Below, piece after piece: positions 34,901 through 44,857 of a stretch of DNA of 64,000 bases. This DNA comes from Bombyx mori (taxonomy: Eukaryota > Arthropoda > Insecta > Lepidoptera > Bombycidae). The position numbers and the translations under genes are program-made. The stretch is from positions 4,712,001-4,776,000 of the forward strand of contig NC_085124.1 of NCBI RefSeq assembly GCF_030269925.1, in the 5' to 3' direction. The first letter of the stretch is position 1. Every line of letters begins with the position of its first letter. The notes under the pieces were generated by a model. The model was given only the letters and a program-made list of their open reading frames with translations. It had not been told where the DNA came from and made no database searches.

Positions 34901-37900
34901 GAAGATTAGGATCGTACGCGTCATTATACATGATTTTTATCATTAAATTTAATTAATCATTTCATTGTTTTATTTCGGATAGTACTCAGTTAACGAACAA
35001 ATTACGTTGTAGCCTTATTAATTCAGTAGCTACAAAAAGAAGAGTTTTGTATCCATCGCAATCCCAAAAATATCGTTAACGACTCATTCGATTTATTACG
35101 TATACAAAATTTTATATGAAAAGACGACAACAGAACCGATATCCGTAAAATTAGCTTAGATACCAGAATAAAAGAATTTTCACCAGTAAAACTGAGACAA
35201 ATATGTTTTGACGTCACCGGTCATAAATCGTATCAGTGTCAAAGTAAAACTTGTAAGTTTTTTGCATTGTCTAACCGTAGCAAATTTATTGCTTCGAATC
35301 AGATAAATAGCTTTTATACATTATTCAGCTATGAATTACCGTTTTGAAATTGTCCTTTTTGATTTATTGTTGGGCTATGTTCTTTATTAGCTTTTCGATG
35401 GTAACGTTGGTGAATACCAATCGCGATTTAGTCGGTAAGATGGCTAAATAAATAGGGTGCATCGTTTCTTGGGAGGTATTCATTTGACCACTTAATTAAA
35501 ATGTATTAAGAGAAATCAACAAAAATATGCTAATTCCAAAAGAGAAAAGAAGAAGAGTTCAATTTTATATATACTAATTAAATTTAAACTTTTCTTTAAG
35601 GTGCGTTCATATGTAATCGCTTTGGTATTTTACATTATTTATTGTAATACAAGACTAGGTTACCTAATTTTTTTTTTAATATTTGCAAAGACATCATAAT
35701 TGCGCACAAAAAGACGAAATTTGCTTTTAAATTGTGATGTTATCATCAAAAGTACCTAAGATTTTGGACATTTGTGTCTTCAAAAACATTTTACTCATTG
35801 GTAAATAAAATTATAAGTTAGGTACATTCTTTTCAAAAACACGAAAAATCTAACTAGTGATTTAGATTTAAAACTTTGAGGGAATAGTTGTAGTATTTTT
35901 ACCCGGTTTTTACGAGTGGACGCCAATAAGTTTAAAAAAATACGAAATCAACATGAGAATGAAAGTGTACCACCTACTTCTCATCATGAAATAATAATTT
36001 CAAAAACGTGAACTAGAAATAATCGCGCTGCTAATGATATTTCGAATTTCTTTGTTAGATATTTTTTATTTTACTCAATTAAGTACTTAAGAAGATCGTC
36101 TTTTTTTAAAAGCGATGCACGTAATCCTCTTATAACACCATATTTTATAACACGGTTCCACTCTATCACGAAAATAAAATTATGCATACTATTCTGAAGA
36201 AAAGCCAGTTTTATTGCAACACTACTGAGACGTTGAGCATCAAATGAATTATGAGCGCGTCTGTTCAAATTGTTACAATTCAAAAGGCACTTGTCTATCA
36301 ATAAGTCCTAAAGTATTTTCTGCGAATTCGTGTTGAAATGTATTTTTTGTTTTTATTCCAGTTGCTGATGAAGGATATCCTCCGGCCATTTGTACCTGAA
36401 TTCAAGGGTCAAGTTACATGTGAAGATGGAGAACGTATCCTTTTGACAATAAAATATGAATTCTCATACACCAGACATTATATTAATATACGGGATAGTT
36501 ATTCACGGCTTTTTCACGTTTCAGTATCTATTGCTGTTTGTTTTGAAATTTATAATCCCACTAGCTTACTACAAAAATGTTTAAACTTCAATTTAAAAAT
36601 TTGATGCAGTGTGAGTATCGAATTAGTTAGTTATGTGACTTGTAATATTACAGTTTTTCTGAAATACACCATTTTCTATCTCAAAAATTTCTTTAACCAA
36701 GCACAATAATACAGTGTACCTACAATTACAAGACCTGTTGAGCGATTTCGATAGTCCCTGTGTGATGGATTGCAAGATAGGAGTCAGGACGTATTTAGAA
36801 GAAGAATTAGCCAAAGCGAAAGAAAAAACTAAATTAAGAAAAGTGAGTATCTTCTTACAGCGTTAAAAACTTGGGAAATCTCTAGTACATTTGAAAAATC
36901 TTAATCGGTCGATGAATCTTATGTAGTAGGAGCTCTAAGCAAGTTTATAATTGAGCTGATTTAAAATTGATGTGATCTACAAAAGCACCGTTGAAATAAT
37001 AAGATATAAATTTGATCACTGAACCATGTATTTTTAACTATTGCGATTTCAGTTAAATGCCTTAAATAGACAAGTTTATTCCGGTCATTTGGTTATTGAA
37101 TATATATTGAAATAATTTTAGGGAAAAAGGGAGACAGAAGATGAAAAAAAAACAAGAAAGTGTGATAGAGACAGTTGTGTAAAACTTTAAATAAAGCCAA
37201 CGAATTAATATCCAGAATGATCCATATTTCTTAAAAGACAAAGAAAGGGTCAAATTTAAAAACGACTTTTAAGCATCTCTGAAAGTTTATCTTACGGTGT
37301 CATTAATTTATAAACATACAGATAAAGCCGCTATTATTAGGCTTTTACGTCAGTGATAAAGTAACATAATGGCTCTTTAAAGACGAGATTATATTAAAAA
37401 TAGTTTTCACATCACATTAAAGTGTCACAAATAAAGGTTTGGGATAGTGATGTGGGAAAATATACGTCATTTTGGTACTAGAAAAATAGTTGAGGTCCAC
37501 AGACTTGAAGTATTGGTGGCCTAAAGAATAAGACGCCCGGTGGATTCGTATCGTGCGATGCGACTGTTTCAATGTTCGAATCTGGCGGGCAGTTACCAAT
37601 TTTCCTAATGAAATACGTATTTAACAAATGTTTGCGAATGAATTCCATGGTGAAGGAATAACATTATGTAATAAAAAACAAAGCCGTAAAAATATATTTG
37701 TGCTATTACTCGTAGTAGGGACGTCTTGAGGGCCCGCACGTAGGTACCGCCACCCTGCCTATTTCTGCCGTGAAGCAGAAATGCGTTTCAGTTTGAAGGG
37801 TGGGGCAGCCGGTTTTATTGTAAAAACTGTGACTTTAGAACTCATATCTCAAGGTGGGTGACCACATTTATATTGTAGATGTCTATGGGCTGCGGTAACC

Positions 37901-39165
37901 ACTTAAGACCAGGTGGGGCGTGAGTTAGTTTACCCATTTAAGCAATAAAATAATATTTAAAAACCTTATGTCGATATCTTGAGACCATACCTCTCAAGTG
38001 GATAAAAATAAACATAATATATAATAACATTTTAATATCTAATCTAAGTAATAGTTAATATCTAACTAAAAAATACTAATAAGTTTATTTTCATCATTCC
38101 AGGATATGTATGAAAAGATGATCCAAATAGACCCAAAAGCACCTTCAGAAGAAGAGCACAGAAGTAAAGGAGTCACGAAGCCAAGGTACATGATCTGGAG
38201 GGAGACTATCAGCTCTACCTCAACTTTAGGCTTCAGGATAGACGGGGTGAAGAAAGCTGATGGAACAAGTTCTAAAGACTTCAAAACCACGAAGACGAGA
38301 CAGCAAATAGCTGAAGCCTTCAAGGACTTTACAAGTAGTTGTCCAAATGCTGCGGTAAGATTGTAATATTAACTAGTTAGCATATTGAAATCCCAAATCA
38401 TATGGAATACTCCCAGTTTCGTTAAGTGCTTAATAGTCTTAAGTGTTTCATAGTAAAAACCTATTTACTAACTCAGCTTGACGATTAAAAGTGTGTCTTG
38501 GTCATATAGTTCTATTTTTATGCAACTTAAGATATATACGCACTTAACCTTAATATTAAAATAAGTTTTTACATAAACTTAATGAGGAAAAAGCTTTTGC
38601 TTCTACAAAAAACTTACTGTTTCTAATTCCACAAAATCAGAGAGTATCAATATTTTGTATTTTTCTATTTTATTGCTTAGATGGGTTGATGAGCTCTCGG
38701 CCCACCTGGTGTTAAGTGGTTACTGGAGCCCATAGACATCTACAACGTAAATGCGCCACCCACCTTGAGATATAAGTGCTAACGTCTCAGTATAGTTACA
38801 TAGTACTCAATAAATGTTGTTTTAATTTACAGGTGAGATACTTAGAAAGGCTAAGAAGCATTCGAGCAACACTGACTGAATCTCATTTCTTCAGAACACA
38901 CGAACTGATCGGGAGTTCGTTGTTGTTCGTTCATGACAAAAGGAAAGCTTCCATTTGGATGATAGATTTCGCAAAGACTGTTCCTGTACCAGAAAACGTT
39001 AGCATTGATCACAACACAACTTGGAAGGTCGGGAATCACGAAGACGGCTACCTCATTGGCCTGGACAATTTGATAACAATATTTGAATCTCTCGTCAAAG
39101 ATGACAACGGTAACATTGAAGTTGAAAGAATAGAGAATATAAGACAGGATAGTTTTGATACTTGA
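31891..39165 (+). CDS. IP3K: Inositol 1,4,5-trisphosphate 3-kinase, six coding exons
   Basis: Predicted join of 31891-31968, 33171-33350, 36362-36434, 36715-36842, 38103-38354 and 38833-39165; all junctions are GT-AG and phases agree, giving about 347 residues. The product would phosphorylate Ins(1,4,5)P3 to Ins(1,3,4,5)P4 in the cytosol, ending IP3-driven calcium release. Visible marks of the family: a basic, Trp-containing calmodulin-binding-like stretch near residues 30-46, followed by the IP3K hallmark [16 protein letters not shown]; the IPK-family PxxxDxKxG motif (P125, D129, K131, G133); SSLL at 265-268; and the catalytic IDFAK (D282). It closely resembles remembered Drosophila IP3K throughout the kinase domain. 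No frameshift or missing key residue is seen. Exons 2-6 are very secure; the first exon is a proposal, and longer isoforms starting upstream are possible, as IP3Ks often have variable N-termini. Confidence 0.93.
31969..33170 (+). other. Proposed IP3K intron 1
   Basis: AT-rich with a short Bm1 piece near its 3' end (32810-32897). Open frames on either strand at 32.9-33.1 kb have no family motif. Confidence 0.5.
32810..32897 (-). mobile_element. Bm1 SINE, short 3' fragment in IP3K intron
   Basis: TTATATAGGTGGACGAGGTC ... CATAGACATCTAAAACGTTA. Confidence 0.85.
33171..33350 (+). CDS. IP3K: IP3K exon 2 (calmodulin-binding region, kinase N-lobe start)
   Basis: Exactly 60 codons between a CTTCTTCCAG acceptor and a GTTAGT donor, phase 0 to 0. 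It encodes [20 protein letters not shown] and the conserved [16 protein letters not shown] block that opens the IP3K catalytic domain. Confidence 0.95.
33351..36361 (+). other. IP3K intron 2 (3.0 kb)
   Basis: Mostly AT-rich. 34125-34235 is a decayed LINE 3' piece (CTCTGGAATGAGCTCCCAGG, TCAAGCGGTAGGTAGCAGCA). Nothing else is recognised. Confidence 0.6.
36362..36434 (+). CDS. IP3K: IP3K exon 3
   Basis: 73 nt encoding [20 protein letters not shown] then EDGE, with one base carried to the next exon. The acceptor is TTTTTATTCCAG and the donor GTATCC. The split codon plus exon 4 restores the conserved [13 protein letters not shown] string, which confirms the junction. Confidence 0.93.
36715..36842 (+). 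CDS. IP3K: IP3K exon 4 (PxxxDxKxG motif)
   Basis: 128 nt between ATAATACAG and GTGAGT. It encodes the substrate/ATP-site signature [18 protein letters not shown] of inositol polyphosphate kinases and ends TKLRK. Confidence 0.95.
36843..38102 (+). other. IP3K intron 4 (1.3 kb)
   Basis: Carries one near-full-length Bm1 in sense orientation; otherwise AT-rich. Confidence 0.7.
37514..37950 (+). mobile_element. Bm1 SINE, near full length, inside IP3K intron
   Basis: tRNA-like head (TGGCCTAAAGAATAAGACGC ... TGTTCGAATCTGG), middle, body and A-rich tail, about 437 bp, in line with the expected Bm1 length (about 430 bp, recalled). Confidence 0.92.
38103..38354 (+). CDS. IP3K: IP3K exon 5
   Basis: 84 codons, phase 0 at both ends, acceptor TCATTCCAG, donor GTAAGA. 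It contains [19 protein letters not shown] and [20 protein letters not shown], the long IP3-binding insertion typical of IP3Ks as distinct from IPMK or IP6K. Confidence 0.96.
38668..38803 (-). mobile_element. Bm1 SINE, 3' part, next to IP3K exon 6
   Basis: ATTGCTTAGATGGGTTGATG ... GTCTCAGTATAGTTACATA. Inserted antisense to the gene; its edge is about 30 nt from the exon 6 acceptor. Confidence 0.88.
38833..39165 (+). CDS. IP3K: IP3K exon 6 (C-terminal catalytic part, stop)
   Basis: Begins after TTTAATTTACAG and runs 110 codons to a TGA. It holds SSLLFVHD and [10 protein letters not shown] (metal/ATP-binding Asp in IDFAK), then [18 protein letters not shown], which is nearly invariant in animal IP3Ks. 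A truncated Bm1 SINE ends only about 30 nt upstream of the acceptor. Confidence 0.96.
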   Translation: MRYLERLRSIRATLTESHFFRTHELIGSSLLFVHDKRKASIWMIDFAKTVPVPENVSIDHNTTWKVGNHEDGYLIGLDNLITIFESLVKDDNGNIEVERIENIRQDSFDT

Positions 39166-39665
39166 AGTGATATGACGCGAGAGGTTACTCTCATGATATA
39201 CGACAATCTCAACACTGGCGTGTTGCCGTAACGCAGTAAGACTGCGATGTATAGATCTGAGATGCATTATTGTTTTAAGAGTTTGACGCCGTGCCTACCT
39301 ATAGTTTAACTGTAAATATTTGTGTATGAATACATTTTTGTGTTAATTATAATCTTGAAATACTCATAAATAATTTTTAAGTTACAGCACCACCAATAGT
39401 TTTAATTCCATCCGATTAACTGAATATATTCATTAACCTAAATATATATTTTTTTAAATTACACGTACACTATGTTCTTATTGTATTGTCGAATTTGTAT
39501 TAATTGTCAGATCTCGATAGATCTGCGCTATCGACGGAACTGATAAAAAACCTAATTTTAAATAGGTATTTATTTCTTGTAAATACACTATATTAGTGTG
39601 AGGACTATTTATTGATTTTATATTTGTAAGACACTATCCGTATAATGTACAAAAATATGGTACTA

Positions 39666-39671
39666 AATAAA
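39666..39671 (+). terminator. IP3K poly(A) signal
   Basis: AATAAA about 500 nt after the IP3K stop, followed by a T-rich stretch (ATTTTATTACGTTATTTTG). This implies a 3' UTR of about 0.5 kb. AATAAA is common in AT-rich DNA, so transcript ends would settle it. Confidence 0.55.
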
Positions 39672-40046
39672 TATGTTGAACAATTTTATTACGTTATTTT
39701 GTTTTCTCTTGGAGGAATATCATATGGCTAAAATGTCTTAGATTAGAGAATTTACCCATGATTTTATGATCATTATAATATTATCCATAAACTAAGCAGA
39801 TGAGTGCGAAATCTCACGTGTTACTTTTACTTATGATTTAAACCTCTCAAGGTTACAACAACCACTTTAGTAGGAAATTTTAATGTCATCTTCTTAAGCA
39901 GAGCATATCCTATTTAGGATGAATATCATTTTGTAACATGATATAGTTAAATATCAAAGCTTCCTTTTTAATTAGTTCTTGTGTTTGTTTGTCTTTTAAA
40001 TTGGAATAGAAAAATTAAAACCAAAACCAATGAATTTGTGTTGACG

Positions 40047-40052
40047 TTTATT
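40047..40052 (-). terminator. Ork1 poly(A) signal
   Basis: AATAAA on the - strand about 64 nt beyond the Ork1 stop codon. With the IP3K signal at 39666 this leaves a short intergenic interval between two convergent 3' ends. The short 3' UTR could be one of several. Confidence 0.45.
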
Positions 40053-40115
40053 TAATTATAACTATATTAACAATAAATAGAATACTTAAAACTAAATTTC
40101 ACTAATGGAATCGTA

Positions 40116-42314
40116 TCACGTTTTATCTTTAAAACTATCAATGACTATATCGGTTAGGCTACCTCTTCTCGAGTCCCCGTCCTCCGCATTGGGGGCGCTT
40201 TCTTTGCGCATCCTTGAAAACAGTCTCGGTACAGGACCTGCAGACCTTCCAGAATCACTAGGTACAGGCGCAGGGGAATATCTTCTAAGACGAGGCTTGT
40301 TCTCTTCTTCACTAGGAGTTTCAGAGTAGGGGGGTGGAGGCTGAGTTAACAAGGACATGCGATTTTCTCTAGCAGCTGTTGCGGTACTTAACTGTAATTC
40401 CGTACCAGCAACAACAGTTGCCAGCGTTGGAGTAAATTGAGGAGCAGCCGCTCTAGCTGATATTCGACGACGGCGTGGACCAGTACAGTCTTCTACGCAA
40501 CCAGGAGGAGTTTGTGACTGAAGATCATGTCTCAAGGAGCCTCGTCTTCTAGATGTGTCAGACAAGGGTTCAGATATCATTTCTAATAAGCCTGATGGCT
40601 CACCAGTATTAGAGCTGTAAGGATTTTGACCAGCTGCCTCTAATGCTGCGAGAGCTCTCAGTAAATCAGCAACACTAGTATGCTCTAAAACTTCCACTTG
40701 CTCTGATTGTGGTAAGTTTGAAATATTTACATCTGGGTCAAAAAGACTAGGACGGCCGCCTCTTGTTTTACTTCTATAATTTTCTATTTCACTAGAGAAA
40801 ATACTGTTTCTTCTATCTGGAGTAGAATTCCTGGAATCATCTCCGTCGAAAGCACTATTCCGTCCCAGTCTTTGCTTTTGGTATTGTCGAATACTAGTTT
40901 CGAGATCACTGGGATCATCTGTTTGTGCACTGTCTTTACGTTCCTTTCCGAAAGAAGGAAACAGACTACTGCGACCGCGGCGGGTCTTGTTTTTATAATC
41001 TACAAGTTCGTCAGAGCTTTCAGGCAAGTTATCGTCGTCGTTCTTCTTGGACTTGCCGAAAGTAGGAAACAGACTTAATCGACCTTTCCTTGTACGGTTT
41101 TGATATCTCTGCACTTCATCTTCGTCTACTGTATCATCCTCATCATTACTTGTAAGACCGCTGAAATTGAATGATGGGAAAATGCTGCGTCTACCACGCC
41201 TTGTATTTTCTTTATAACGCTCAGCCATATCATCGTCAGGATCGCTAAAATCGAATGTAGGGAAAATACTACGTCTTCCTTGTTTCGTTTTTTCTTTATA
41301 GGCTTTAGCAGCAGATGCATTTTCATCTTCACTAAAATCAAAAGTAGGAAATATACTGTGCCGCTTAGGTTTCTGTTGGTAAGCTCGCATTGCGGCAAAG
41401 TCTTCGTCTTCCGAGAAATCAAATGTGGGAAAAATGCTGTGACGACCACGCTTAGTCTTTTCTAGGTAAGCGTTTGCAGAATCTTCTTCGCTACGATGGA
41501 AATCAAAAGTGGGAAAGATACTATGGCGCCCTCGTTTTGTCTTTTCTTTGTATGCATCAGCTTCGTTTTTTCCTTCAGACGATCCGAATATAAATGAAGG
41601 AAATATACTTCCACGCCTAGGTTTTCCATTGTCTTTAATGCTTTCAGTGCTGCCTTGTGCACTGTTAACCCGATCCCTCATAGAGCTTTTGATATATTCG
41701 GCCGGATTATCAGTTGAACTTTGTTTTCTGAAGAAGAATTTTGAGATAATACTTTGCGGTTGAGAGCAATCTGAATGAGGGACTTTAGCGGGCAGTGATA
41801 ATTTCCCACTTCTCATATTAGCTTCTCGTCTAAGCTTATCTCCTGATTCTCCGCTAGTCCATGTGAAATCATGATCTAGTTTCGTGGCCAAAGATTCTTT
41901 TCTGTAATTCGGTACAGCCACGCTGAGCGCCCTAGCTCTCTTTGGTGAGTTAGTAATGAGATCTTGGCCTATGCTAAATAATGGTGGTTTTTCATTTGCT
42001 AAAATATGATCATCATCAAACAAGTTGATACCAGACTTTTGCTGAGGTGATTCAAAGCCTCCGAGTACGTTTACTACTCGAGCTAAGAGTTCCGCTGGTT
42101 TTACGAGAGCAGAAGCTGTGAATGTCTTTTCTTTGTCTATTCCTAGTAAATCAGTGTCTGATTGTATTCGTAGCATATCTTTGGCAGAAAGTTGAATATT
42201 TTCAGAATTTGCTCGTTTTCGTTTCACGATTGGATCTCTTGGTTCAACGTCAAAAGTGAACGTTGGACAGCTGGCACTTCTCGTAATGTGTGGTGTTGTA
42301 TCGACATATATTGG
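40116..42314 (-). CDS. Ork1: Ork1 last exon: very long cytoplasmic tail
   Basis: Starts at a CTATTTTCAG acceptor and runs 732 codons without a stop to TGA at 40118-40116. It opens PIYVDTTPHITRSASCPTF and contains DTDLLGIDKEKTF and LLARVVNVL, conserved with Ork1. It is rich in Ser, Arg and acidic residues, with no membrane segment. From about 41625 to 40735 it has a tandem array of R-x-x-S motifs, and the distal part has more RRxS sites (RRGSLR, RRRIS, RRGSL). Such tails are expected to be disordered and phosphorylated; regulation by kinases is an inference here. Confidence 0.93.
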   Translation of the reverse strand, partial: PIYVDTTPHITRSASCPTFTFDVEPRDPIVKRKRANSENIQLSAKDMLRIQSDTDLLGIDKEKTFTASALVKPAELLARVVNVLGGFESPQQKSGINLFDDDHILANEKPPLFSIGQDLITNSPKRARALSVAVPNYRKESLATKLDHDFTWTSGESGDKLRREANMRSGKLSLPAKVPHSDCSQPQSIISKFFFRKQSSTDNPAEYIKSSMRDRVNSAQGSTESIKDNGKPRRGSIFPSFIFGSSEGKNEADAYKEKTKRGRHSIFPTFDFHRSEEDSANAYLEKTKRGRHSIFPTFDFSEDEDFAAMRAYQQKPKRHSIFPTFDFSEDENASAAKAYKEKTKQGRRSIFPTFDFSDPDDDMAERYKENTRRGRRSIFPSFNFSGLTSNDEDDTVDEDEVQRYQNRTRKGRLSLFPTFGKSKKNDDDNLPESSDELVDYKNKTRRGRSSLFPSFGKERKDSAQTDDPSDLETSIRQYQKQRLGRNSAFDGDDSRNSTPDRRNSIFSSEIENYRSKTRGGRPSLFDPDVNISNLPQSEQVEVLEHTSVADLLRALAALEAAGQNPYSSNTGEPSGLLEMISEPLSDTSRRRGSLRHDLQSQTPPGCVEDCTGPRRRRISARAAAPQFTPTLATVVAGTELQLSTATAARENRMSLLTQPPPPYSETPSEEENKPRLRRYSPAPVPSDSGRSAGPVPRLFSRMRKESAPNAEDGDSRRGSLTDIVIDSFKDKT

Positions 42315-44446
42315 CTGAAAATAGTAAAAAGCAGAAATTGGTAAGTGAAAGTAAATGTATGTTACATTTTTTATAGTACTGATTCAGACGATGTAAAAAT
42401 CAATAGTGCAAGTTACATTTTATAAAGAATTATTTTCTAATATTTTCACGACAAAACATCTAAAGTAGGAAATGATGACAATCGCATCAAAACAAAAAAA
42501 AAATACGGAAAAGGAATCAACTAGATAAGGAAAACAAAATAAAAGCATCCAAATGTAGCTTACCTTAATTTTGATCAAATTGGCTTCGTTTATGATTTTC
42601 CTAAGAGCGGAAATGTCTTTGGTGAATCCTTGTAGAATCTTGTTCTGCGTGGCCTTAAATTGATAGGCAAACTTCTGTTCTATTCTATGTATGCGTTCTG
42701 ATCTCATGCCACTAGTAATGAAACCTAGTAACATCACGATGTAGCCAAGTCCAAATGTGATCCAGACTATCAGGAATATCTGGTAGGTAAAAAAGTAACC
42801 CCACTTGAAACCATTGTTGACAGTTCCTGGAACATAGAAAGTAACTCGATTAAAAATGAAATTATTTGATTTGAAAAATCATTACGGAGATTTTATTGCA
42901 ACAATGGCTTATGAAACAATTCCACAAAAACCTTCAAAACGTATACGTGTATTATATAAAGACATTTTAATTTGCATGTTTTGGGTTCAATAAAGTCAAA
43001 TTTTTTTTTTTTTTTTCAAATAACTTTTTTAATAAAATATGGAAGTAATTTGAATAATTAAATGAAATGCGAATGAAACTAAATTTGCGAAGACATTTCG
43101 CGTACCTGCAACCAAGTCACCAAATCCAATCGTCGTGAGAGTGACAAAGGCGTAATATATGGCCGCAACATAATCCCAGCCTTCAAACACGACGAAAATA
43201 CAAGCTGGCAAGAATATGAAGAACAGAAATCCGGGGACCAGATAAAGAAAAATCTGCCCGAGCATGCCAAGGTTATTGAAGAAAAAGTCCAAGTTATCGG
43301 CTCGTTTTTCATTTTTCTTCTTATATTTACGGTATACTGATATTAGCTGTAATATAAAATTAAAATATTTTAGGCTTAAATTAGAAGTTATAAATTACAA
43401 ATAAAGATCACCATTTTAACTAAGGAATAAAGGCGATCCCTATTGGGATTATTTATCTCATTTCCTTTTGGGATCCATTGGGATCACTTATTTCATTTTT
43501 AATGTCGTTTACTTGTTGATTTGAAGTGGAATATTGGTAAAAATATAGGTAAGTACTCGTAAATTTTACAATTTGAAAATAACTCACCTGGAGACCGAAA
43601 TATTCACCGAGATTTGCAAGTAGAATACCGTTGATGGGTATGCCAAAGAGACCGTAGAATATCATAAGAATACGCGATAAATGTGTCGTCGGGGACAAGT
43701 TACCGTAACCTGAAAAATATAGTACGATTAACATAAGTCGTGCATCAGGGTTCATTTCTTAATTTATAGATGGATTACGTTGCCGTGATGCCGTTTAGCT
43801 TTTCAGTAAATCAGTATTTACTGCTGTAGTAGTAGTAGCAGCTTTGCCACTTATAGACTTAATTAAAACTACCTTTCGGACTGTGGTCTAAGCCAGATAA
43901 ACTATCAGGTGCTCGGAAATAATAAAATGAAAATTATAAATGTCTCGCTTTTCTCCATAAAACTAGCTTTAATAATTGTTTTTAGAGATTATGTCCGGAG
44001 ATGTGTTTATAGTTGTATCGGGGTGTTTATTGCCGAACTCCTCCGAAATGGCTCGACCGATTCTCATGAAATTTTGTGTGCATATCGGGTAAGTCTGAGA
44101 ATCGGTCAACATTTATTTTTCATAACCCTAAATGTTAAGGGTCGACCAACAAAAAAAAAATTCCTAGAAATAATGTAAATGGCAAAACAACATTTGCCGG
44201 GTCAGCTAGTACACATTGTACAACTCAAAATACACAGTAATTGATTTAGAAAATGAAAACACTAACCAATAGTACTGACGACCGTATAAGAGAAGAAGAA
44301 TGAATGGTAGAAGTCCCATTTGTATGGAGCCTCTGTATCTTCTGTCGTTGAGTTGAGGACAGACTTGCCGCAGTAGGCTGATAGCTTCCGCAGGATCGTC
44401 TCTTGTTTTTCCGGGTCGTCCGGTATATAGTACTCGTTAAGGAGAC
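40116..44446 (-). CDS. Ork1: Two-pore-domain K+ leak channel, Ork1 ortholog (5'-incomplete)
   Basis: Join of complement(44267-44446, 43588-43709, 43106-43346, 42564-42826, 40116-42314), GT-AG throughout and phase-consistent, 1000 residues from the first visible whole codon. It would form a dimeric background K+ channel of the plasma membrane that sets resting potential. Seen: extracellular cap with a Cys and an N-S-T glycosylation site; pore 1 filter TIGYGN (58-63); M2; M3 (about 129-154); pore 2 filter TTIGFGD (171-177); M4; then a tail of about 730 residues in one exon. The region after M4 (KATQNKI, TKDISALRKIINE) and DTDLLGIDKEKTF match remembered Drosophila Ork1 rather than other K2P channels. 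Missing: the initiator Met and helix M1, expected in upstream exon(s). The tail carries a tandem R-x-x-S-x-F-P-x-F array. Confidence 0.93.
40735..41625 (-). repeat. Ork1: In-frame tandem repeat in Ork1 tail: R-x-x-S-(I/L)-F-P-(S/T)-F
   Basis: Eight clear units (RRGSIFPSF, GRHSIFPTF twice, KRHSIFPTF, GRRSIFPTF, GRRSIFPSF, GRLSLFPTF, GRSSLFPSF) are followed by three decayed ones (GRNSAF, RRNSIF, GRPSLF). Most units are joined by an acidic, variable spacer and a returning (R/A)-Y-(K/Q)-x-(K/R)-T-(K/R)-x-G-R lead. Unit length varies from about 26 to 37 codons, so it has grown by unequal duplication and then diverged. Every unit keeps a basophilic-kinase consensus Ser. Confidence 0.95.
42564..42826 (-). 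CDS. Ork1: Ork1 exon: M4 and proximal tail
   Basis: 263 nt; M4 reads YQIFLIVWITFGLGYIVMLL, followed by FITSGMRSERIHRIEQKF and a segment ending INEANLIKIK at GTAAGC. This juxtamembrane stretch is the one that most closely follows Ork1. Confidence 0.94.
43106..43346 (-). CDS. Ork1: Ork1 exon: M3 and pore 2
   Basis: 241 nt with acceptor TATATTACAG and donor GTACGC. It encodes a basic M2-M3 loop (YRKYKKKNEKR), hydrophobic M3 (LGQIFLYLVPGFLFFIFL) and pore 2 with TTIGFGD. The Phe in GFG is the usual second-filter variant of K2P channels. Confidence 0.95.
43588..43709 (-). CDS. Ork1: Ork1 exon: filter 1 and helix M2
   Basis: 122 nt; completes Gly of TIG and continues YGNLSPTTHLSRILMIFYGL, then the M2 helix ending GEYFGLQ at a GTGAGT donor. 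The filter sequence across the splice reads TIGYGN, diagnostic for K2P pore 1. Confidence 0.95.
44000..44209 (+). mobile_element. Helitron-like element in Ork1 intron
   Basis: CGAACTCCTCCGAAATGGCT ... CATTTGCCGGGTCAGCTAG|T. Same 3' end as family E; the 5' limit is approximate. Confidence 0.6.
44267..44446 (-). CDS. Ork1: Ork1 exon: extracellular cap and pore helix 1
   Basis: Acceptor AATTACAG, donor GTTAGT. It starts with two bases that complete a codon begun in a missing upstream exon. It encodes LLNEYYIPDDPEKQETILRK, LSAYCGKSVLNSTTED (possible interchain Cys and glycosylated Asn) and YKWDFYHSFFFSYTVVSTI, leading into the first selectivity filter. Confidence 0.92.
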
Positions 44447-44520
44447 CTGTAATTCATTAAAAATATTGATAGTTTTTGAACATTGTTAAACATTTCATTT
44501 CCATGTCGCATAACCGATTT

Positions 44521-44703
44521 TTTCCCCCTACCTATTTTTGGTAGCCTTCGAGGCTATTCCAGCTACGTCTGGACGGGTAGGTGAGCTCACGAGCTCAACC
44601 TGAGAGAATATGCTAACACTAGCCCTAGCAAGAGCAACACTTCGCAGAATCTATCACAAGATTGGAATCGCCACTGAGAAGATCCGGCAAGAAACTCAGT
44701 GGG
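44521..44703 (-). mobile_element. LINE 3'-end repeat (possibly BMC1-like)
   Basis: - strand copy: CCCCCTACCTATTTTTGGTA ... AAGATCCGGCAAGAAACTCA. Lies just upstream of the first visible Ork1 exon. Confidence 0.75.
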
Positions 44704-44857
44704 CTCATGATCAAGAAAATGTATAGGAAAATTAAGACATGTTTGGAGTGAGAAATTTAATTGGAAAAATTACTTCGAAATTTGTTTCACGAGAAATGAC
44801 TGTTCACAAAAATTATAACAATTGTTTTTTTAATGGGTGATTACTGTTAGCTTAGAG

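Noticed and set aside
38851..39267. 138-codon frame antisense to IP3K exon 6
   Set aside because: Shadow of a conserved coding exon; no start context, splice logic or family motif.
40105..41763. Frames of 60-107 codons on both strands within the Ork1 tail exon
   Set aside because: Shadows of the long tail exon; their repetitive look follows from the underlying tandem repeat.
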